Assembly (NCBI GenBank): GCA_950295325.1
Contig: OX485803.1
Span: forward strand, 2,544,001-2,608,000
Reading direction: 5' to 3'
Source: Polytrichum commune
Lineage: Eukaryota; Streptophyta; Polytrichopsida; Polytrichales; Polytrichaceae
Length of the DNA stretch: 64,000 nucleotides
This document shows, piece by piece, positions 57,540 to 64,000 of this stretch; the first letter of the stretch is position 1, and every line of letters begins with the position of its first letter. Position numbers and translations under genes: made by a program. The notes beneath the pieces are model-generated. The model worked only from the letters and a program-made list of their open reading frames with translations, made no database searches and was not told the origin of the DNA.

Positions 57540-58514
57540 TGTTGCGCACCTCTCCATGAGGAGTGCCCGAAACACCATGGGCACAAGGGGGACCCCGGAG
57601 TGACACCCGGGACTTGTGGCGCCGTTGGTGAGAGGGCCCAAGTGATCCTAGTGTGGGTGAGGTCCCCGGGCGTTGGGAACGTCTCCCACCCACGAAGACT
57701 AGGAGGCACAAGGGTGAGGCCATGAGTTATGCGTAGCTCATGGCGTGGTGATTCTAGAAAGCTCAAGAACACCTCAATCGGAGGTGTGAGCTAGGAGTTA
57801 TGGCCATTTGAGTGGGGCGCTGTCCCGGGACAGCGCCCTGGTACAGCAGTGCCTGGGAGTGATTCCCGGGACTGCCAAGGTTCAAACGGGCATAACTTCC
57901 TCAAGACTTGCCTGAATGGGGCAAGTGAGGAGTCCATCGGCATCTACGTGAAACGTAGATGAAGATGGAGTGGTTGGTGGTTATGATCAGACATCATACA
58001 AGGAAGTTATGATGGTCTGAAGCTGCAGGGGGGGTTCTAGGCCCAGCAGCTAAGGGAAAATGTCCACTTGGCCCCAACTCTTGGTAGAGAGACAAGAGGT
58101 TGGTTGACGGTGGGGAAGGGGCCCCGCGTGAAGTCCTAGAGGCTTATATGGGTGAGGTGGTGTGGCCTCACCCACCCGAGGCCGAACGGCATGGCCTCTA
58201 TGGGCTTTGGCCCATTGTGAGGCCATAGTTGCCTAGTATGGTTCGGGTTGTTGTAGTGTTGCTCCGGCAATGCGATGATCAACATAAGATGGGACTTCCA
58301 TGGATGGAAGTCCACATCGAAGAAATGGGTTACCGATTAAGGGGTGAGTCCCGAAAGCAAAGTAGGAGGGTTGGTTCCCCTCCTTTGAATTATATGGTCC
58401 GGGGTAAGAGGAGCTAACCATTAGCATGGCGGTATGCAAAGGGTTAGCGCTCGTAACCTTTGCTAGAAAGGAAAATTGGCAAGATTGCTAAGGGGGCTAG
58501 CAAGGGTTGTGACA
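57540..58514 (+). repeat. 5' LTR of the gypsy element
   Basis: 975 bp, starting TGTTGCGCACC and ending GTGACA, so it has the usual TG...CA ends. The first 161 bases match the 3' LTR (63840-64000) at all but one position (T versus C at the fourth base). Confidence 0.9.
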
Positions 58515-58516
58515 TT

Positions 58517-58528
58517 TGGTATCAGAGC
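58517..58528 (+). promoter_or_regulatory. Primer-binding site, initiator tRNA-Met
   Basis: tggtatcagagc, two bases after the LTR end, is complementary to the 3' end of plant initiator tRNA-Met and is the standard site in many plant gypsy elements. Confidence 0.93.
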
Positions 58529-58829
58529 AGGGTTCCAATATTTGGGCTCGCACTTTGAGGGAGACATGGCTAGCAAATGTGCGGGTTATGATGGTGAGCC
58601 CGGGGTTTCCAAAAGGTTGTGAGGCTCAAATTGGAACAAGGATCATGTGCAAATGGAGTTTGACCATACCATTGATTTTAATGGTAATGGTGGGCATGAG
58701 GGTGGATTCGGTGAGGAAAATGGATTTGTCCTTTGAAAGGGCTCCCGCAAACGTCAAATAGTATTTGGGGCCTAGAATACCGAATGCACCCAAAACCTTG
58801 GAGGGTATTAATGTTGGATTGAAATTTCA

Positions 58830-59160
58830 ATTCGAGATGCTTCGAAGGTTCGGATGTTGAAATGAACTTGGTGCTAATGAGGCACCCGGGGCCTCTTAAG
58901 GCCTATGTGCGCTATTCAAACGCACAAATGAAGGATACACCTAAAACGAACGAGCTTTTTAAGAAATGCATCGTTTTAGGTGGGGTTTTAAAAGCGGGTG
59001 GTGGATGCCTTGTTTAAGTCCCCAAGCCTTCTTGAGGACATGGTGGGGATCATCAAGTTTGCAAGAGCATTGAAGCCGATGGTCCCAAAGAGAAGTTTGG
59101 CGGCGCATCACCACAAGTGGCTTTAGCCAAAGTAGGTCCCAAAGAAATGAGTGCAAATTG
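58830..59160 (+). pseudogene. Decayed gag remnant
   Basis: In a broken frame the sequence gives P-G-P-L-K-A-Y-V-R, N-E-L-F-K-K and I-E-A-D-G-P-K, which fits a plant gypsy capsid region by position (between the primer-binding site and protease) and character. Several stops and frame changes interrupt it. Confidence 0.5.
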
Positions 59161-59204
59161 TTTGGTCCATTTTACTTAGGCAAAACATGTTGGTGCCGCT
59201 AACG

Positions 59205-59480
59205 GAATGTTGAAAGGTGGCTTTATGCTTCCAAGGCAAATCATACTCATGCCGCGGACGGAATGTTGGGAGGTGGGTTTGTCCTACCAAGGCAATTCAT
59301 GTTCGTGCCGCAGACGGAGTGTGGAAAGGTGGCTTTGTGCTATCAAGGGAAAATACGTTTGTTCCGCGGACAAACTATTAGAAATTGGTTTTGTGGCACC
59401 AAACCAATTTGTCCCGCGGACGGAATGTTTAAAGTTGGCTTTGCGGACCAAGCCAAGCCAAGTTGCCGAGGACCGAATGT
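59205..59480 (+). repeat. About 65-bp tandem repeat in the gag-protease interval
   Basis: Four to five imperfect units contain ccgcggacggaatgtt, ggtggcttt and caaggcaa. It lies where gag would end and may have arisen from its zinc-knuckle or linker coding sequence; no C-C-H-C pattern survives. Confidence 0.75.
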
Positions 59481-59599
59481 AAGACGATGGCATTGTGGCC
59501 AAGGCTAGTAGCCTTAAGCCAAGGCCAAATCTTTTATACCTTGAGGCTCAAATGAATGGGAGAAATGTCTCATGGGTTGACAAAGAGGCTATCACTCCT

Positions 59600-60130
59600 T
59601 CTTGAGCCCAAAACTCACAAGGGAGTTGGGGCTTGCCGATTGATAGAGTGGGCAAGCCCACCAAGGTGCGGTTTAAAAATGGTGAACCGCATGAGACAAA
59701 GGAGGCCGCGATGCATGTAACCTTTCAATGTGGGACATTGGATATTTGTCAAAATTTCACACCATGTGAAATAGATGAAATGCATGTCATTGTGAAGGCT
59801 GCCTTCTTTGAAACTCACATGATAGATGTGAGGTGCAAGCCGGTGTGCTTGCGGTGCATTTGTGATGTGCCATGATGGCAAAGAATTGAACTACAAATTG
59901 ACAAGGACTCCTATGGTAGGAGGACCCAAGTTGAATTTGGTCTCAATGGACCAAATAAAAAAATGGTAAACATAATGGTCGTGATTCAATTGGAGCAATT
60001 CCAAGGAACTCATGGGGAGGCTAGGAAAGATGGGCCTCCCCCAAACCACATTGGTGGGATGTTGGTGAGATACAAGGATGTATTCACCGATGTGTTGCCC
60101 AAAAAGTTACCGCCAAGGAGTGAAAAATAA
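59600..60130 (+). pseudogene. Protease and protease-RT linker remnant
   Basis: 59633-59875 reads V-R-F-K-N-G-E-P-H-E-T, F-Q-C-G-T-L-D-I-C and F-F-E-T-H-M-I-D-V-R, a pattern of the retropepsin-like region and its C-terminal linker in plant chromoviruses. After a stop, G-P-P-P-N-H-I-G-G and Y-K-D-V-F-T-D-V-L-P-K show the usual lead-in to reverse transcriptase. At about 60125 the sequence jumps straight to text from after the RT palm (E-F-L-R-Y-V-V), so the RT core of about 500 bases is deleted. Confidence 0.7.
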
Positions 60131-60337
60131 CTTTGCTCAACGAGAGATTGAGTTCTTGAGGTATGTGGTGACAAAGGAAGTTGGTGGACGACAATGAGGA
60201 ATGTCAAAGCAATCCAAAAGGAGAATTGGCCTTCATTCAAAAAGGACTTAGGTCATTCGTTGGCCTAGCCAACTACTACCATCATTTCATTCAAGAGATT
60301 TTTGAAGGTTGCTAGGATCTTAATCAACTTATTGAGG

Positions 60338-61255
60338 AAAATGGCTATTCCAAGAGTGGGATGAGCCTTGTCACCAAGCCTTTGGGGAGCTCAAGAGCAA
60401 GTTCTCTTCACAAGATGTGGTTAAGTTTCCGGATTTTCGTAAGCATTTTGAGGTGCACATGGAGGCGAAGGACTTTACCATTGGCGGATGTTGATCCAAG
60501 ATGGATTGACCATTGCTTATGGGAGCATTAACCTTCATGGTTGTCGAACCTTGTCCGGCGTGTGCAAGAAATGGTTATCCCAAGAGTGGGATGAGCTTTG
60601 CCACCAAGTCTTTAAGGAGCTTAAGACCAAGTTTTCTTTGCCGCCCGTGCTCAAGTTTGCGAAATTTGACAAACCTTTTGAGGTGCATACGGGGGCGAGT
60701 AACTTTACCATTGGCGGATGTTGATCCAAGATGGATGCCCATTGCATATGGGAGCATTAAGCTTAAAGGTTGTCAAACTTTGTGCGACTTGTGAAAGAAA
60801 TGGCTATCCCAAGAGTGGGATGAGCCTTGCCACCAAGTCTTTGAGAAGCTTAAGAACAAGTTCTCTTCGCCGCCCGTGCTCAAGTTCGCGGAGTTTGACA
60901 AACCTTTTGAGGTGCATACGGGGGCGAGTGACTTTACCATTGGCGGATGTTGAGGCAAGATGGATGGCCATGGCATATGAGAGCATGAAGCTCGATGGTT
61001 GTCCCACCTTGTGCGACTTGTGGAAGAAATGGCTATCCCAAGAGTGAGATGATGTTTGTCACGAGTCTTTGGGGAGCTTAACACCAAGTTCTCTTCGCCG
61101 CCCGTGCTCAAGTTCGCGGAGCTTGACAAACCTTTCGAGGTGCATACGGGGGTGAGTGCCTTTGCCAATGGTGGATTATGTGTAAGATGGATGGCCATTG
61201 CATATGGGAGCATAAAGCTCGATGGTTGTCAAAGAAGACAACCAACTCATGACAA
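60338..61255 (+). repeat. Fourfold 229-bp tandem repeat of the RT / RNase H junction
   Basis: Units start at 60338, 60569, 60798 and 61027 (spacing 231, 229 and 229), each beginning aaatggNtatNccaagagtg. Each encodes, in broken form, E-W-D-E-L-C-H-Q-V-F, then F-S-x-P-P-V-L-K-F and K-P-F-E-V-H-T-G, which is the end of reverse transcriptase and start of RNase H. A normal element has this once. Each unit carries its own stops. Confidence 0.93.
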
Positions 61256-61599
61256 AGAACTTCTTTGCCGTAGTGCATTGCTTGAAGATGTGGCGACATT
61301 ATATGGGGTCGCACAAAGCAAAGGTCTACATGGACAATGTGTCCTAAAAGTATTTTGACATACAAGCGTAAGTGAACGCCAAGTCATTGCGGAGGCATGA
61401 TAGTTTGGCGCTTATGAAGGTGGATTTGATCCACAAACCGGACCCTAGAAATGTGGTGCCGGATGCGCGAAGTAGACCAGAAGAGTTCCAAGCAATGAGA
61501 ACCATCCAAACCTTGTGGCTAATGTGTGCCGACAAAGGAAACTTGTGATGCAAGATACGGGAGGGATAAATTAACTACCCCAAAGCACAAAAGCTTTTA

Positions 61600-62590
61600 G
61601 GTGAGCTTCGCAAGAGCAAGGTGCTCAAAGAGGTTAAGTTGGTGGACGGATTGTTCAAGTGCAAATAAAGTCGGGTATATGTGCCACAAGGCAAGTTGAG
61701 GCTATCGGTTTTGAAGGAGGAATATGATAGTCCTATTGCCGGCCATAGAGGAGAAAGAAAAAGCCGCCATAGAATGGTGTCAAAGAGGTACCATTGGCGG
61801 TGCATAAAAGAAGATATAGCCCACTTTGTGAAGGCTTGAATCAAAGTGCCAAGTGAACCGAGCCTCTTACCAAAAGCAAGGCGGCTTCTTGCAACCGTTG
61901 TTTATCCCGTTGGTGCCATGGCATGGTATGTGCATGGACTTGATCACAAGTTTGCTGGAGTCACATGGGTATGATGCCATCTTGTTGATGGTAGAGCGGT
62001 TTGCCAAGTGGGCACACATGGTGCCGATTGTGGGAACCGCCACCGCGTTGGAGACCGCATAGCCTTTTCTCAAAGGATGGTTGAGGCACCACGGGTTGCC
62101 AAGAGTGATTGTGTGGGGATCAAGATCCAAAGTTCACAAGTGCATTTTCAATGCATTTCTCTAAGGAGGTCGGAATGAAACTAAGGTTTAGCACGACCTT
62201 GCATTCCCAAATGAATGGGAAATCGGAGCATGTGAATGGAGTCTTGAAGCAATACTTGAGGAACTTGGTGGGGGCGGACCAAGGAGATTGGGCGGACTAT
62301 GTGGGTCGAGTGGAGTGTAATTGCAATGTAGCCACGCACTTGGCTACCAAGGGGTGGTCTTTCGTGGTGGCTTATGGAGTGGATGCGCTCCAACCTATTA
62401 ACCTAGCTCTCGAGGGGGCACATTCAACACTAGAGTTCAACCAAGATGGTGAGGACTTGGCCAAGGATGGTAAACAAGTCTTGGAGATGACCAAGTTGGT
62501 GGTGGAGAAAGCCCGAAGGTGCTACGGAGTGCAAGTCAATGCCGAAGACGCGAAGTGGAGAATGAGGTGGGCCAAAAGGTGTTGTTGAAT
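61600..62590 (+). pseudogene. Gypsy integrase, disrupted
   Basis: 61600-61860 shows a degraded zinc-binding region (V-Y-V-P-Q-G-K-L-R, A-G-H-R-G). The core follows: C-M-D-L-I-T-S-L carries the first catalytic Asp, G-D-Q-D-P-K-F-T-S the second, and N-G-K-S-E-H-V-N-G the Glu of the D-D-E triad. Between them a TAG (62059-62061) and a frame change break the protein. The C-terminal part (W-A-D-Y-V-G-R-V-E, N-V-A-T-H-L-A-T) is well kept. The triad survives in sequence, but no single open frame spans it. Confidence 0.85.
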
Positions 62591-62990
62591 GTGAACAATG
62601 TCACTTAGCCGGAAGGCCTCACTCCAAAGTTCATGTCCGAAATTGGAGCTCCGTTTCCCATTGTGGAACAAGTGTTCAAGGACATATATAAGTTGGAATT
62701 ACCGCCCGAGATCAAAGTGCATCCGACATTTCATGTCTCATTACTAAAGCCATTTAAGGACGACACCTTGTGGCCCGATCACAAGGAAGTGATTAGGCCA
62801 CGTCCCGACCTTGTGGAGGTTATTTGGAATATGAGGTAAGAGGGCATCCTCAAGTGTAGGAAGCCCAAGTGAAAAGGAAAGAAAATGTACAAAGAAGTAC
62901 TTGGTGAAATGGTAGAAAGAAATCGCTTAGGTGGCGGCAAGGGACATGGTGAACGCCAAGGAATTGGTAAAGCATTTTGAATAAACTAAG
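62591..62990 (+). pseudogene. Integrase C-terminus and chromodomain, disrupted
   Basis: 62633-62839 reads F-P-I-V-E-Q-V-F-K-D-I-Y-K-L-E-L-P and V-H-P-T-F-H-V-S-L-L-K-P-F, the GPY/F-type module of plant gypsy integrases. After stops, G-I-L-K-C-R-K, K-Y-L-V-K-W and V-N-A-K-E-L-V-K-H-F-E give a chromodomain, which in active chromoviruses guides integration to particular chromatin. The usual Y-L-V-K-W aromatic core is kept but stops precede and follow it. Confidence 0.8.
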
Positions 62991-63839
62991 GCTAGACATT
63001 CCAATAAAATGAAGCGTAGGCATTGATGAGGACATCAATCTCCTTTAGTGGGGGAGAGACGCTAGTAGCACACTTAGCTTCGAGGTTAATTGCTCCACAA
63101 CATGAACTTGTTCTTTGGCTTGAGGAAATAAAGTCCAAACTTTAGTGGTGCAAAGAGAAAAGTATGAGATGAGGTCCTAGTCTTGTACTTGTGCTTGGTT
63201 AATGGAAGAGGGGGAATAGATATGCCAAACTAGGTTGGGTAAGCCGAGTAATTGGGGGCCATGGCTTGGAGGGGCCTTGGATAAAACCAAGAAACTTCTT
63301 AGTTGTGGGCTTGTCCGGGCGGGGGCAAGGTGATGGCGCGTGCTCATAAAAGTGCTACCCGCGAGCTAACGAGAGTTGGCGCATGGGAGTCATGAACCCA
63401 TGTCTCGAAAGAGCAAAGTGGGAACCGAGTCGGGCGGGACTTGGCATCACCCCCGTGCGATCGAGGCGTGGCTTAACAATGGAAAGCCATCTCGGAGTTG
63501 CAACCGAGACAACCTAGTGGAAGCGTTGAGGTCTCGCCTAGATGTGTCACGTTAGGCTAGTGGAGCCTAACGGGGGAGGCCCCAAAGGAGGGGCAACCCA
63601 AGTGAGTCCCAAAGTAGGTGGGTCTAGTATAGGTTAGGTCCTTGGATGAGAGATCCAAGGTCGCTAACGGACCACCTAGGAACGACACCTTTGGGACTAT
63701 GCCAAATTTGAAGATGCATTGTGGGGGTCGCGCCCTAAGGTAAACACAATGCCGCACCATAGAGGATGGCAACTTGAGAATTGGTGTGCCGCAACGAGTA
63801 TAGTCGATGAGGGCATCGACTCCGTTTGGTGGGGGTGAG

Positions 63840-64000
63840 TGTCGCGCACCTCTCCATGAGGAGTGCCCGAAACACCATGGGCACAAGGGGGACCCCGGAG
63901 TGACACCCGGGACTTGTGGCGCCGTTGGTGAGAGGGCCCAAGTGATCCTAGTGTGGGTGAGGTCCCCGGGCGTTGGGAACGTCTCCCACCCACGAAGACT
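63840..64000 (+). repeat. 3' LTR of the gypsy element, partial
   Basis: It starts TGTCGCGCACC right after gggggtgag and continues to the window end, matching 57540-57700 with a single difference. Confidence 0.93.

Larger units (their letters stand above)
57540..64000 (+). mobile_element. Ty3/gypsy chromovirus retrotransposon, defective, runs off the window
   Basis: The 5' LTR is 57540-58514 and the 3' LTR starts at 63840, cut by the window end after 161 bases. The primer-binding site at 58517-58528 fits plant initiator tRNA-Met, and a purine tract (gggggtgag) precedes the 3' LTR. The internal order is gag remnant, protease-linker, RNase H pieces, zinc-binding and integrase, chromodomain, which is the Ty3/gypsy order; the C-terminal chromodomain marks a chromovirus. 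All coding parts contain stops and frameshifts, and the reverse transcriptase core is missing. The left flank catat and the intact paralogue at 51985-52195 fix the insertion point; the right flank is outside the window. Confidence 0.93.

Noticed and set aside
59207-59508. Cys-containing ORF that might be zinc knuckles of gag
   Set aside because: The cysteines do not follow the C-x2-C-x4-H-x4-C pattern, and the ORF is explained by a tandem repeat.

Overview
This is nuclear DNA from a land plant. The evidence is two plant-specific gene families (DUF247 and DUF538), spliced genes with GT-AG introns, plant-type tRNA-Val and tRNA-Phe genes, a chromovirus-type Ty3/gypsy retrotransposon primed by plant initiator tRNA-Met, and hAT and PIF/Harbinger transposons. 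The AT-rich, repeat-dominated layout suggests a large genome. A seed-free vascular plant (fern or lycophyte) is my guess only; nothing here fixes the species.

1-28 kb is a decaying tandem array built on one DUF247 gene. Copy A (about 977-11205) and copy B (about 21017-28255) each hold an intact single-exon DUF247 gene of about 506 codons. The two genes differ at only about 12 codons plus one inserted serine. A third unit, copy M (about 13478-19722), lies between them. It stops after about 59 DUF247 codons and carries a 1.8 kb hAT element, a tRNA-derived SINE, a small A-tailed retroposed fragment, a 2.3 kb unexplained block and a newly expanded 21-bp minisatellite. An inverted 3' fragment of a more distant DUF247 paralogue sits at 11.2-11.7 kb. 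Because the units are paralogous, copy A supplies the empty site for the hAT and SINE insertions in copy M.

28-46 kb is intergenic. It holds a second hAT relative (30019-31440) with a perfect 8-bp target duplication and an empty site nearby, and a PIF/Harbinger element (35821-37124) with long perfect inverted repeats, TAA target duplication and a truncated transposase. It also holds two 5S-rRNA-like fragments, a receptor-kinase pseudogene on the minus strand (37851-38852) whose catalytic Asp is Gly, and a minus-strand pseudogene with a GNHR motif (40290-41477). A third copy of the array's 3' flank (44815-45585) lies directly upstream of a two-exon DUF538 gene (45635-46911). The DUF247 units therefore appear to carry an orphan copy of a DUF538-type leader.

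47-57 kb holds a tRNA-Val(AAC)/tRNA-Phe(GAA) pair 3 nt apart with one shared T-run terminator, and an unrecognised five-exon gene (53198-55948, about 360 aa) followed by a 46-bp tandem repeat. From 57540 to the window end lies a chromovirus Ty3/gypsy element. Its two LTRs differ at 1 of about 161 comparable bases, but its coding region is riddled with stops, lacks the reverse transcriptase core and contains a fourfold 229-bp tandem repeat. It looks like a recently moved, non-autonomous element.

The genes do not form a pathway. I see no bacterial-style system; the main interest is the DUF247 array and the datable history of insertions in it.
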